Origin: Ottowia thiooxydans DSM 14619
GTDB taxonomy: Bacteria > Pseudomonadota > Gammaproteobacteria > Burkholderiales > Burkholderiaceae_C
Direction: 5' to 3'
Assembly (NCBI RefSeq): GCF_000422885.1
Contig: NZ_KE383942.1
Coordinates: forward strand, 313,353 to 377,352
Length of the DNA stretch: 64,000 bases
This document shows, one piece after another, positions 53,696-62,136 of this stretch. The notes under the pieces are model-generated. The model made no database searches and had not been told where the DNA came from. It saw only the letters and a list, made by a program, of their open reading frames with translations. How positions within the stretch are numbered: position 1 is the stretch's first letter; the number at the start of each line of letters is the position of its first letter. Both the position numbers and the translations under genes were made by a program.

Positions 53696-53845
53696 GTTGC
53701 CGGTACGGAAAAAGTACGGAAAACAGGTGCTGGCTTAAAGCGCTTTTTTTGCGTCTCAATGCACAGTTCATTTGGCTCTGCACATTTCGATTGCCCCATC
53801 GTCATGCAAAATGTTCCTCTTCATAACCACACGAGGAGAGGGATA

Positions 53846-54082
53846 GTGTTCAAGATTGGCGAAAAGTATGACATTGAAATGTTGGACGGCCGCGACCATA
53901 ACGGGCATCCAGACCTGACCACCTATCCGGGTCGCGAAGTGTTGTCGAAGGACGGTCCGCTCATAGAAATAGTTGACGCGGGTGGAACCCTCATAATTAA
54001 CACTTACTCACCCGTCTTTGCTCGGGCAAAGCTGAAGAAGCCTTCGAAGATCGCGGAGGCGCTGCAATCCAAAGGCTCCTGA
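53846..54082 (+). CDS. Small unknown protein at the left end of the element
   Basis: This 78-residue protein uses GTG 53846, chosen because GAGGAGAGGG lies just upstream; an in-frame ATG at 53759 has no such site. The composition is plain, with no membrane segment (FKIGEKYDIEMLDGRDHNGHPDLTTYPGREVLSKDG...). It is the only plus-strand gene of the element and lies next to the att site, the usual place of satellite accessory genes. I do not recognise the family. Confidence 0.5.
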   Translation: MFKIGEKYDIEMLDGRDHNGHPDLTTYPGREVLSKDGPLIEIVDAGGTLIINTYSPVFARAKLKKPSKIAEALQSKGS

Positions 54083-54094
54083 GTCGACCTCTCT

Positions 54095-54364
54095 TCAAGC
54101 CACCCATTTCCGATACGGATCAAGCAACCGAGTAAACAGCCTGTTCTCCACGATAGGGCCATCGGACTGACTCTCCCGGCGCGTGTACAGACTGCCCACC
54201 AGCATCAACACAGCGGCATGCACTGGCGCTGCGTCGGGTAGTTCGTCTAGGTCGAGATAGTCCAGCGCTGCGGCTTCGGCGGCGTCAATCATTGCCAAGA
54301 TGGCAGCGTCGTCTTCATCTTGATCAACGCGAATGTGGTTTTTTGCTTCTTCCAGGGTCACCAT
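54095..54364 (-). CDS. Head-tail connector (gp6/DNA-packaging) protein
   Basis: This 89-residue protein has MVTLEEAKNHIRVDQDEDDAAILAMIDAAEAAALDYLD, which is the hallmark N-terminus of the phage head-tail connector/DNA packaging family (gp6 of HK97 type), then VHAAVLMLVGSLYTRRESQSDGPI. It adapts the portal for tail attachment. In satellites such a connector lets helper tails join. It is the last gene of the head module. Confidence 0.75.
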   Translation of the reverse strand: MVTLEEAKNHIRVDQDEDDAAILAMIDAAEAAALDYLDLDELPDAAPVHAAVLMLVGSLYTRRESQSDGPIVENRLFTRLLDPYRKWVA

Positions 54365-54521
54365 GTCTTTTCCTCAGTAAATGCGCCTGCCGCGCTCGGT
54401 GAGAGGTGCCGGGTAACATGTCCCGGCCACCAAGCCGCAGGCTGTCAGGGTTTTCTATGAACGCGGCACTCACTGACAAATCCGCGTCCGGGCCATGTCT
54501 TGCGACCCCTCCCGGCTAGGG

Positions 54522-56036
54522 TTAAACAAACATGAATTGGCCATCGCTATAGCCCTCGCTCATCGCCTGAGAGCTGGCTGCTATCCCGAAGGCCATAGCC
54601 ATCGCCACCAGGCCATCAATGCGACCCGTGGTGCGGCTCTTGTCGAGCTTGCGGTTGCCTGCCGGGTCTTTCGTCACCGTCGCATTGGCCGCACACATCT
54701 GGAGCACCGGATTGCCACCGTGGGCCACTTGCCCATTCAGCAAGGCAGCTTCCAGCGCATCCAGGGCAGGAGACATATCCTTGAAGCCCTGGCCGAATGG
54801 CACTAGAGGCAATTCCATGTCCAGGCGCTCAAGCTCTTTCTTGAGCACATCGATGCGCCAGCGGTCGAAAGCGATAGCCTGCACATTCACGTCAACCAGA
54901 ATCTCGGCCATATCGCGGGCCACATGCTCATAGTCGATGGCACTGCCTGGCGTGGTGCGTAGCAAGCCCTGGCGATGCCACACGTCATAGGGTGCGCGGT
55001 CACGGCGGGCACGGTCTGCCAAGCCCACCTCAGGCGTCCAGAAGAACGGCTGTACATGCCACACACCATCATCGTCCTGGCCGATCAGCACCAGAGCGGT
55101 TAGGTCGGTGCGCATGGATAGATCCAGGCCAGCGAACACGGGACCATCCATACTGCACATTGAGTGTGCAGTTGCAGCACACGCCTTCCACACGTCCGGC
55201 GACACGAACGGGCTTTCCGTCGATACCCGCTGATTCAGCAGCAGGTTACGAACTGAGTTTTCCATGCTGGGCATGCGCTGGGCTTGCACCATCTGTTCTT
55301 GCAAATCGGCTTCGGAGCGGAACAAACCCAACGCGGGGTTGGCTGCTTTCCAGGCTTGCACGTCCAGCAGATCAGCACCTTCTGGTGCGGCGTACAGATG
55401 ACAAACAATCTTTGGGTCGCTGCTCACCTTGGCGTCGTCAATCTGCACACTCAGCCAATCGGCATCTGTGGCAGCTTGCGTGCTGATGACGATCTGGAGA
55501 GGGTCGGCATGCGCGCCCTGGCTGGTCAGCAGCGCGTCAATGAAATCAGACTGCGGTCCCCGTACCTGGCCCCATTCATCGCCGATCACCAGCACCGGGG
55601 ATAGCCCGTGAGCGGTCTTGCCGTCAGCGGCCATCGCTCGAAACTCAACATTCATGGGCAGACCGATCAGGCGCTTGCCTGAAGGCACGATGCGCACCAG
55701 GCTGGAGAGCTTCGCCGATTGCTGCACCATCTTGCAGGCCAACGAGAACACCAGGGATGCCTGATCCCGACTCATGGCACCAGAGACTATTTGCGCGTTC
55801 TGCTTGGCCTCAGGCCCGACAAGGTGCGCCAGCAGCAGGCCAGCAATCAAGCCAGACTTACCATTCTTTCGTGCTATTGAAAGAATAGCGCGGCGCGTTC
55901 CAGCGGGGTTGTCGTAGACCTCACGGATGAACTTCTTTTGGAAGTCAGCCAGCACCAGCGGCTTACCCACATCCGCGCCTTCGGGCGTCACGCAGTAACG
56001 CTGAATGAAGTCAATGATGCGGGCGGCTCTGCTCAT
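54522..56036 (-). CDS. Terminase large subunit
   Basis: This 504-residue protein has Walker A LSIARKNGKSGLIAGLLLAHL near residue 50, Walker B VLVIGDEWGQVRG (near 150), and a nuclease domain starting FAGLDLSMRTDLTALVLIGQ (near 300) with further Asp in ALDALEAALLNGQ and the final RIDGLVAMAMAFG. It packages DNA into the head with ATP. Its start overlaps the small-subunit stop (ATGA), so the two are translated together. Confidence 0.92.
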   Translation of the reverse strand: MSRAARIIDFIQRYCVTPEGADVGKPLVLADFQKKFIREVYDNPAGTRRAILSIARKNGKSGLIAGLLLAHLVGPEAKQNAQIVSGAMSRDQASLVFSLACKMVQQSAKLSSLVRIVPSGKRLIGLPMNVEFRAMAADGKTAHGLSPVLVIGDEWGQVRGPQSDFIDALLTSQGAHADPLQIVISTQAATDADWLSVQIDDAKVSSDPKIVCHLYAAPEGADLLDVQAWKAANPALGLFRSEADLQEQMVQAQRMPSMENSVRNLLLNQRVSTESPFVSPDVWKACAATAHSMCSMDGPVFAGLDLSMRTDLTALVLIGQDDDGVWHVQPFFWTPEVGLADRARRDRAPYDVWHRQGLLRTTPGSAIDYEHVARDMAEILVDVNVQAIAFDRWRIDVLKKELERLDMELPLVPFGQGFKDMSPALDALEAALLNGQVAHGGNPVLQMCAANATVTKDPAGNRKLDKSRTTGRIDGLVAMAMAFGIAASSQAMSEGYSDGQFMFV

Positions 56037-56446
56037 ACTGCGCGGAGCCTCGGAATCAGATCATCATCTGGTTGCTGGCGTGCTCCACGCTCGGCGGTCG
56101 CTGCATTCACCATGTCAGCGGCTCGGCCCACGGTAGCGGTTGTGTGAACACTCACCGAGCGAGACAAGGCCATGGCAAGGCGGGTTAGCTTGGCATGCTC
56201 ATCAGATCCGATTGCTACGGTTTCAATAGCATGCTGCACCCTGGCCAGATTCGCAGCCAGCACCAGATCGGAATCAGTCCAGGTATCACGCGGCCTAGAT
56301 TGCACGATGGCATTCCAGAACGGTTTGCAGGCTTCCGGCAGGGTCACATAGGCCGGCGGATCAATCGGGCCTTGTGCGGCGTTCTGAGCGGCCTGCACTG
56401 CACCCTTGGCAGTGTCTGCACGCTGGCGTTTGGGAGTGAGCTTCAT
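56033..56446 (-). CDS. Terminase small subunit (probable)
   Basis: This 137-residue protein overlaps the large terminase start by four bases and lies directly upstream, which is the classical terS-terL pair. It is helical (PEACKPFWNAIVQSRPRDTWTDSDLVLAANLARVQHAIETVAIGSDEHAKLTRLAMALSRSVSVHTTATVGRAADMVNAATAER). It should recognise the element's pac or cos site and so decide which DNA enters the head. The family call rests on position and general pattern. Confidence 0.7.
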   Translation of the reverse strand: MKLTPKRQRADTAKGAVQAAQNAAQGPIDPPAYVTLPEACKPFWNAIVQSRPRDTWTDSDLVLAANLARVQHAIETVAIGSDEHAKLTRLAMALSRSVSVHTTATVGRAADMVNAATAERGARQQPDDDLIPRLRAV

Positions 56447-56506
56447 GGTTGCCTATTTTTTAAGCAGCAAGCGTTAAAGGAAGAGGGACAGGACGGTCTA
56501 GGCCAA

Positions 56507-56971
56507 TCAGCCACTGGTGATTTCTGGCTCATCGCCTCGCCTCGGATCGGGCCTGAGCAGCAGCGGCGTCTTGGCATTCCACGGGTGGCGCAGGTCGATA
56601 GGCCAGCCATCCAGGCCACACCCCAGGCTCACGCGCTTGCCTTGATCCATCGCCGTCTTGATCGAGTGACAGCTATGGCACAACGGACACAAGTTATCCG
56701 TGCTGTTGTCGCTCGGGTCACCTGAGACGTGATCCACATCAGTAGCCGGTTCCACCTGCCCACGCTGGGCACATGCTCTGCATAGAGGTTCACCAGCCAG
56801 CACAGATGCCCTCAGGCGCTGCCACGCTGCTCCATTGAGGGGTAAGGTGCGGCGCGGGTCTGCATCGCGTCCTGTGCGTTTGGATAGGCGCAAAGGCGGT
56901 GCCATCTTGATGCGTGTGTCTTCGATCATCTTGATGCGCGGTTGCAGCATCTTCAGCTTGGGGCGGTTCAT
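56507..56971 (-). CDS. HNH endonuclease of the packaging module
   Basis: This 154-residue protein has zinc ligands in CRACAQRG and CPLCHSCHS, around the HNH core VDHVSGDPSDNSTDNLCPLCHSCHSIKTAM. HNH proteins beside terminase genes in HK97-type phages activate terminase cutting at cos sites. The gene lies between portal and small terminase, and its ATG overlaps the portal stop by four bases. Confidence 0.8.
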   Translation of the reverse strand: MNRPKLKMLQPRIKMIEDTRIKMAPPLRLSKRTGRDADPRRTLPLNGAAWQRLRASVLAGEPLCRACAQRGQVEPATDVDHVSGDPSDNSTDNLCPLCHSCHSIKTAMDQGKRVSLGCGLDGWPIDLRHPWNAKTPLLLRPDPRRGDEPEITSG

Positions 56972-58191
56972 GCGGCTTCCTTCTGCTTGGATGGATAGGG
57001 TTGCGGCGCAGGGGTGGGGGTGGAATCGGATTCCACCGTCTTGGCATCGTCTATGCCCTCGATCACCGGCAGGTTCTCCAGCTTCCGGGCCTCGCTCTTG
57101 AGCATCCAGCCGCTGGTAATGCCTGAGCTATAGAACGCGGCTCGGTTGGTGGCATCGCCTCTCAGCAATCCTTCAACCTGATGCTCTGCAAAGTAGGTGC
57201 GCCGACCTGCCTCAGTCAGCAGCTTCTGTGCAATGCCCTGCTCCCACATGGTCAGGTGCCTGCGTAGGCTCAGAGTCACGAACTGGCGAGCTAGCTCCAC
57301 GCTGTTGGAGTAGTTCGCACTCTCCATGCTTTGCACAATGACAGGGGGCACACGGAACAAGCGGCACACCTCCACCACTGAGAGCTTGCGGGCCTCGATC
57401 CATTCGGCATCCTCTAGGCTCATGCTCACCGGCTGGAAGTCGGCACCCTCTTCAAGCACAGCAGTGCGGCCGCTGTTGGCACCTCCTGCATGCTGGCTGG
57501 CCCAGGACTCACGGATGGTTGTGCGTTGTTCGGCTTTGAGCTTGCCGGGGAACTTGAGTACACCCAGCAGCTTTGCACCATTGCGGAAAGTCGAAACACC
57601 ATGCTCCTGTTCGGAGATAGCCAACTCGATCACTCCACGGGCGGCTTGTATAGGACTGACGCCCATCACGCCATCGTCACCCAGTCGGTGACGCAGGTGC
57701 AGTACCTCATCTGCCAGCAGGCGATTCAATCGGCCTTCGGTATCGCTGTACTCATAGGCCAGCTTGCCAGTGTTCAACCTGAGCACGTTCATGCGGTCGG
57801 GGTTGATGGGCCATAACTCTCTCACCTGGCCGTCATAGCCACGCACGATGCGGGCAAAGGCATTGCCACGAAGCAAGACATTCGCCTGCATCAGTTCGCG
57901 GAACTCCAGGGCGGTTTGCTCGGGGTTAGCCGCATCATGAAGCACACGGTATAGGGGATGGTCGCCAGCGCGTTCACGGTCATCACCACTTCGCCGATAA
58001 AGGATCAGGGGCAACGTGGCCGTAGTCTCGGCAATGGCCTGTACGCAGGCATAGACAGCACTCACCCCTTGCGCGGTCTGGTCGTTCACCGGGCCATTGC
58101 GCAGGGTCTGGAAGGCTCCCCAGGTGTCATTTGGGTTGGTGGCTCGGCGCTCTAGGCCAATCACATTCAATGCGCGTTCTAGGAGGCTCAT
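56968..58191 (-). CDS. HK97-type phage portal protein
   Basis: This protein has 407 residues. Start ATG 58191 overlaps the protease stop (ATGA); ATG 58197 is also in frame. Portal features are VSAVYACVQAIAETTATLPLILYRR, LLRGNAFARIVRGYDGQVRELWPINPDRM, and VVEVCRLFRVPPVIVQSMESANYSNSVELARQFVTLSLRRHL. It forms the ring through which DNA enters the head and joins to the connector. The C-terminal tail is low complexity (PTPAPQPYPSKQKEAA). Confidence 0.9.
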   Translation of the reverse strand: MSLLERALNVIGLERRATNPNDTWGAFQTLRNGPVNDQTAQGVSAVYACVQAIAETTATLPLILYRRSGDDRERAGDHPLYRVLHDAANPEQTALEFRELMQANVLLRGNAFARIVRGYDGQVRELWPINPDRMNVLRLNTGKLAYEYSDTEGRLNRLLADEVLHLRHRLGDDGVMGVSPIQAARGVIELAISEQEHGVSTFRNGAKLLGVLKFPGKLKAEQRTTIRESWASQHAGGANSGRTAVLEEGADFQPVSMSLEDAEWIEARKLSVVEVCRLFRVPPVIVQSMESANYSNSVELARQFVTLSLRRHLTMWEQGIAQKLLTEAGRRTYFAEHQVEGLLRGDATNRAAFYSSGITSGWMLKSEARKLENLPVIEGIDDAKTVESDSTPTPAPQPYPSKQKEAA

Positions 58192-58727
58192 CGGCATGTC
58201 TCCAGCCACAGGTTGCGCGGCTCGCATGAGAACATGACCAGGTACTGCTTAGGCTTGTTGCGCATCGCCACCGTGGTATCGGTGTAGGCCGGGTCACTGG
58301 TCAAGGTGATTTCATGAAGATTCACCTCCAGCAACTCGCGCACTATCGTGGAGCCTCGTTCCTCCCAGCGGTCGCCACCATCGGCTACTTGAAAGCCGAA
58401 TGAACAACCGGCCACGTCGCCACGATCAACCAGCACAGCCAAGTCCCGGCCATGGGTGGTATCTGGTAGAGCCAACTCAAAAGCCAGTCCATGCGCATCC
58501 TCTTTGAGCTTCAAGCTACCGCCACGGGTCGTACCCAGCAGCGCAGCGCCTTGGTGGTGATAGAGCGCACGAATATTGGAGCCGCTTCCCAGGGACTTGG
58601 CGAAGGCTCCATTGCGGATGACCTCAGAGAAACTCCCCAGGTTGGCTTCGCTGTTGAATATCGCGGCATACCCGTGCAGCGTCTTGCCGTTGCTGCGCAG
58701 GTTGCCAGTAGAGCGGACTTCCAACAT
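58188..58727 (-). CDS. HK97 family prohead protease
   Basis: This 179-residue protein has the U35 pattern: LHGYAAIFNSEANLGSFSEVIRNGAFAKSL, VLVDRGDVAGCSFGFQVADGGDRWEE and VRELLEVNLHEITLTSDPAY. The His of LYHHQG and Ser of CSFGF are the expected catalytic residues. It matures the capsid. It lies between capsid and portal, with the stop overlapping the portal start. Confidence 0.85.
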   Translation of the reverse strand: MLEVRSTGNLRSNGKTLHGYAAIFNSEANLGSFSEVIRNGAFAKSLGSGSNIRALYHHQGAALLGTTRGGSLKLKEDAHGLAFELALPDTTHGRDLAVLVDRGDVAGCSFGFQVADGGDRWEERGSTIVRELLEVNLHEITLTSDPAYTDTTVAMRNKPKQYLVMFSCEPRNLWLETCR

Positions 58728-58738
58728 TCGCTTGCTCC

Positions 58739-59962
58739 TTAGATAGCGATGTCGTCAGCCAGCACGAATGCCTTGGGATGGCGCACTGCGGCATCGCAGG
58801 TATGCAAAATTCGGAGCTGCACATCACCCTTTTCGTAGTACCCAGCGGCATAAGGGTTTGCTAGGATTTCTGTAGCACCCCATTCGCCGATCACCAGTTG
58901 GGTGAAGTCACCTGCAATCAATCGGCCCGTGGCTGGGCTTCCTGCCTTGGCGTCCAGTTGGTTGGTGGAGTACGCTGGAAGGTCTGCCACACGGCCGCCT
59001 TGCATCAGGTACGCGGCACCGGCCACAGCATCCTTGAGCGTGGTTTGCAGCTTGGTCGAAACCTTGGCATGAGTCACGATGGCATTGGGCGTGATGTTCT
59101 CCAGGCCCAGTTTTTCAAGCATGGCGACGATGGCATCCCAATCGAGCGTTGCCAGTGATGCAGTTTGAATGCCTGCCACGCTCAAGATGCCCGTGGGCTG
59201 CTTGGCGGCGGCAGTCCCGTGCAGCAGCGCTTTATCCACTGCCAGCGAAACCACTGCGGAGAAGTCATCGCGCACCAGTTGTTCAATGGCCGGATTGCTT
59301 TGCTGGATCAGTTGACGACTCAGTGCAGTGAGTGCGCCTACGTGCTTTGGCTCCAGCTTGACGCTTCCGTAGGTGGTGTTGCTCTCAGTGAGGGCGTCAC
59401 CTTCGGCAATCCAGTACGCAGTTGATGCGCCGGTCTGTTTGGGCAACACGGTATCGCCGCGCAGCCCGGTAAGGACTCGGGCACCCAGTGATTTCACGAT
59501 CAGGCTGTTGCGCAGCAGGCCAATGAACTGGTCAGCTTTGAAGTCGTCCGGCACGATGGCTGCGGAACTGGTGGTGGTCTGAGTCGCACGCTTCTCGAAG
59601 ATCGACGTGGGCACCAGAATGCCGCCTTTGCTAGGTTCGATGCCCATGCGCTTAGCTTCGGCTTGGAACTCTGCCAAGGCACCCGTGGCGCTGCGGTTCT
59701 CCACCTGGCAGGCGATGGCGTCCAGCACGTTCACACGGCTTTCCATGTTGCGGCGGCTGGTGTCTACAGGCGTACCTGTAGAGCGGCGCTCGGCCTCTTC
59801 AATGAATTGGGCGCGGGCTTCGTCAGCCTCCAGGGCTGAGATTTCAGCCTTGAGTGAGTCGAACTTGGTTTTCGCCTCGGGCGTCAGCGTCTCAGCGTTC
59901 AGCAGGGTTCGGGCTTCGGTAACTTTGGCAGCGCGGGCTTCGCGCAGGTCGTTCAGTTTCAT
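58739..59962 (-). CDS. HK97-type major capsid protein
   Basis: This 407-residue protein has an N-terminal coiled coil delta-domain (NAETLTPEAKTKFDSLKAEISALEADEARAQFIEEAER) that the protease removes. The HK97 fold follows from about residue 110 (GGILVPTSIFEKRATQTTTSSAAIVPDDFKADQFIGLLRNSLIVKSLGARVLTGLRGDTVLPKQTGASTAYWIAEG) to the end (YYEKGDVQLRILHTCDAAVRHPKAFVLADD). It is the shell protein of the head. It is the first gene of the head module. Confidence 0.92.
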   Translation of the reverse strand: MKLNDLREARAAKVTEARTLLNAETLTPEAKTKFDSLKAEISALEADEARAQFIEEAERRSTGTPVDTSRRNMESRVNVLDAIACQVENRSATGALAEFQAEAKRMGIEPSKGGILVPTSIFEKRATQTTTSSAAIVPDDFKADQFIGLLRNSLIVKSLGARVLTGLRGDTVLPKQTGASTAYWIAEGDALTESNTTYGSVKLEPKHVGALTALSRQLIQQSNPAIEQLVRDDFSAVVSLAVDKALLHGTAAAKQPTGILSVAGIQTASLATLDWDAIVAMLEKLGLENITPNAIVTHAKVSTKLQTTLKDAVAGAAYLMQGGRVADLPAYSTNQLDAKAGSPATGRLIAGDFTQLVIGEWGATEILANPYAAGYYEKGDVQLRILHTCDAAVRHPKAFVLADDIAI

Positions 59963-60340
59963 GGGTCAGTTCTTTGCAAAGAATGAAGAAAGACCCAGAT
60001 ATACCGAACTTCAAAAATGATAGCAATAGGCCTGAGAGGGGTGAATGCTCATGGCCGAACATGGCAGATAACTATTTTTTGCCGTTGCGGGCCAACCACT
60101 GTTTGGAGCCTGTTTTCACTGGGCCGCTCTCCGATATGCCAACAGCAAGGCGGGTCGTTGGGGCCGCTCGCTGTCCTGGCCCTGCCATCAGTCCTGTTCT
60201 GCGTCCTAGGACTGGTAGAGCTATAGAGGTGTACAGTTTCTGTAGTTGGTCGGTGGTACAGAAACTGAGGGCTGATCGGCCTGAAACCCGCATGGATACT
60301 GGGTTTTGAGAAATTCGCCACCGTTCTGACGCTACATTTT
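59963..60340. other. 378-bp gap between capsid and replication-like gene
   Basis: There is no gene in this gap. Its right part contains TACAGTTTCTGTA (60232-60244) and a partial copy on the other strand (60257-60269); the same motif recurs three times in the 3' end of the next gene. The promoter of the head module should lie here. Confidence 0.55.
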
Positions 60341-60432
60341 TTAATGAGTCGCAGGAGGGGCTAATACAGAAACTGTAGCGTCAAATGCTCCCATCGATAC
60401 AGTTTCTGTATCGGCACGCTGCATTTTCTGTA
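60232..60432. repeat. Array of the palindrome TACAG-TTT-CTGTA
   Basis: Perfect copies lie at 60232-60244, 60365-60377 (opposite orientation of the TTT centre) and 60398-60410. The last is extended to a 19-bp perfect palindrome at 60395-60413. Partial copies (11 of 13) lie at 60257-60269 and 60420-60432. Three of the five are within the last 90 bases of the replication-like gene. The high local density excludes chance; the motif is a candidate iteron or repressor operator for replication or for the head operon. Confidence 0.75.
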
Positions 60433-60904
60433 GCGTCGTTTTATTTTTAGTCGCCCTGGCCCGTGGCGCTGTGGCAGCTTTAATGACTCGCCGGGCTTCG
60501 GTTAGCGTCTTGGCTGCTAGGTATTCGTGCGTCGGCTTCATGGCATCAATGTGAAGCTTCAGGTTCTCGAACACTTCCAAGTCCGTGAAGCGGTAGAGGT
60601 TGCACACCTTGGAACCGTTCTCCACGCCGATGGTGGCGCGGGTCTTGGCGATAAATCCAGCGGCCTCTAGTTGACGCAAAGCCTTTGCTAGTGTCACCGG
60701 GGCCGTCCATCCCCGGTGCCGTAGCTCCGACAATGCCGCGTTGATGTTTCCATTGTTGAACCCGTTCAACTTCACGCGAAGGTCAAAGAACAGGGCCTGG
60801 GAGGAACGATCTAGTGCAATGTAAGCGGGACTGTTCAGCAGCGAGAGATTGACGCCTACAAACTTGTCGGCGTAGGTCTTAGCTGGGCGTTTATCCCGGC
60901 CCAT
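60341..60904 (-). CDS. Winged-helix replication-like protein of the element
   Basis: This 187-residue protein has an N-terminal winged-helix-like region (KFVGVNLSLLNSPAYIALDRSSQALFFDLRVKLNGFNNGNINAALSELRHRGWTAPVTLAKALRQLEAAGFIAKTRA), like the DNA-binding domains of phage replication initiators and plasmid Rep proteins. The C-terminal ~35 residues overlap the palindrome array, so protein sequence there is shaped by DNA sites. Its start overlaps the Toprim stop (TAATG). A role in origin recognition or in control of the head operon is inferred, not shown. Confidence 0.6.
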   Translation of the reverse strand: MGRDKRPAKTYADKFVGVNLSLLNSPAYIALDRSSQALFFDLRVKLNGFNNGNINAALSELRHRGWTAPVTLAKALRQLEAAGFIAKTRATIGVENGSKVCNLYRFTDLEVFENLKLHIDAMKPTHEYLAAKTLTEARRVIKAATAPRARATKNKTTLQKMQRADTETVSMGAFDATVSVLAPPATH

Positions 60905-61782
60905 TAACGCGCCTCCAGCAGTCGGGCCATTCTGGCCAAGTGAGCACGTTCTGATTGTTCGGCCACCTTAGCGACTTCCAGGGCGTTTTCAGGTAGCAGC
61001 AATTCCACTTCGAGCCGCAACAATGAACGCAGTGATCGAGCTGGCATGGCCTCTGCCTCCACGGTGTATTTGATGTGCTGGGCGCGCTTATCGCTTTCCT
61101 TTCGCGGCTTGGTCGGCAGGTCGTATTCCTCCACCTGCTCCTCGTTGATGGCAATGCGGCGAAAGTTCAGTTCGATATCTGACCGCAAGTGCATGCGCAG
61201 TTCACGCTCCAGCGTCACATCAATCAATACGCCCGCCGGGTCGTAGTCACCGATGTAGAACACCACCAGGGGCCTGGCGTCGTCGCCATGGTTATGCACT
61301 TGCGCAGCCTCATGGACGAAGGACAAGCTACTGAATCCGCCACAGGGGTACAGGTCCACCGCAAGGTCTTTGCAATCACCCAGCAGCACAGATGCAATGC
61401 TGCGCGACTCTGCCCACACTTCACAGCGGTAATCGGAGTCTCGCCATAGATCGGCGCGGTAATGACCCGCCATGCTCCGGATGAAATCGCCCGCACCTGA
61501 ATAGGTGTTGACGAAGTAGCCGCGGCGACTCATGTCCGCGATCCAGTTGTAGGGTATTTGACCGTCGCGGCGAAGCTTCACACAGCGCTCTTGAACATGT
61601 CTGTAGCCTCGGTCGGACTTCTCCACCGGCTCAGGCAGGCGCGGGTCGGTCATCCGGTAAAACACATGGCGCACGGATTGGGGATGATCTTCGTTCAACA
61701 CGGCAATGATCTGCGAATCCAGTTGTTCGACACGATCACGGGTGCGACGTTCACGTTTTATCGTGCCAGCCCGATAAGTCAT
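60904..61782 (-). CDS. Toprim-domain protein (topoisomerase VI A/Spo11-like) of the element
   Basis: This protein has 292 residues with ATG 61782, overlapping the AlpA gene (ATGA). The Toprim motif is RPLVVFYIGDYDPAGVLIDVTLERELR (near residue 170), with acidic GDYDPAG. The N-terminal region (HVFYRMTDPRLPEPVEKSDRGYRHVQERCVKLRRDGQIPYNWIADMSRRG) resembles the winged 5Y-CAP region of topoisomerase VI A. The role in the element may be in replication; primase is an alternative use of Toprim. Charged, no signal peptide. Confidence 0.65.
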   Translation of the reverse strand: MTYRAGTIKRERRTRDRVEQLDSQIIAVLNEDHPQSVRHVFYRMTDPRLPEPVEKSDRGYRHVQERCVKLRRDGQIPYNWIADMSRRGYFVNTYSGAGDFIRSMAGHYRADLWRDSDYRCEVWAESRSIASVLLGDCKDLAVDLYPCGGFSSLSFVHEAAQVHNHGDDARPLVVFYIGDYDPAGVLIDVTLERELRMHLRSDIELNFRRIAINEEQVEEYDLPTKPRKESDKRAQHIKYTVEAEAMPARSLRSLLRLEVELLLPENALEVAKVAEQSERAHLARMARLLEAR

Positions 61783-62024
61783 GCCGCCCCCTTGGCTTTG
61801 AGCCAGTCGGAGACTTGACCGGCTACCCAACGGGTACAGCGCTTGCCATCTTTTTTTGGCGCTGGGAACGTGCCCTCGGCAACTCTGCGGCGGATGCTCG
61901 ATTCAGACAGGCCAGTGACTTCGATCACCGTCTGAATCTTTAGCAGGGCTTCGGCAATATGAAGCGCATAGGCCGACTGGAGAGGTGGGCGCTTATGGCG
62001 GGTTGGAGCGGAAACAGTGTGCAT
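61779..62024 (-). CDS. alpA: AlpA-family regulator
   Basis: This protein has 81 residues with ATG 62024, supported by GAGG 6 bases upstream; the earlier ATG at 62054 is less likely. The MerR-like helix-turn-helix is KIQTVIEVTGLSESSIRRRVAEGTFPAPKKDGKRCTRWVAGQVSDWLKAKG, the AlpA pattern (GLSxxTIYRxxxxGxFPxPxxxG...WxxxEVxxWL). AlpA controls excision and replication genes in phage satellites (PICIs). It is directly next to the unusual palindrome array at 62091-62136, which is its likely target. Confidence 0.8.
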   Translation of the reverse strand: MHTVSAPTRHKRPPLQSAYALHIAEALLKIQTVIEVTGLSESSIRRRVAEGTFPAPKKDGKRCTRWVAGQVSDWLKAKGAA

Positions 62025-62090
62025 TGAAAGCCTCATGAATGAATGAGCCTTCATTGCAACCGATATTTGCTCCTAAATATATAGCACTAT

Positions 62091-62136
62091 GCTAGCAGGG
62101 TACGTACTTTGCTAGCTAGGTACGTACCCTGCTAGC
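62091..62136. repeat. 46-bp palindrome of alternating GCTAGC and GTACGTAC units at 10-bp pitch
   Basis: GCTAGC at 62091-62096, 62111-62116 and 62131-62136 alternates with GTACGTAC at 62100-62107 and 62120-62127, so five self-complementary motifs have centres exactly 10 bases apart (62093.5 to 62133.5). The whole 46 bases form a palindrome with arms of 17 and only two mismatched base pairs inside. The repeat period is 20 bases. It lies between the stop of the 166-residue gene (62132) and the alpA start (62024), beside a TATATT element at 62081-62076. Confidence 0.85.
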
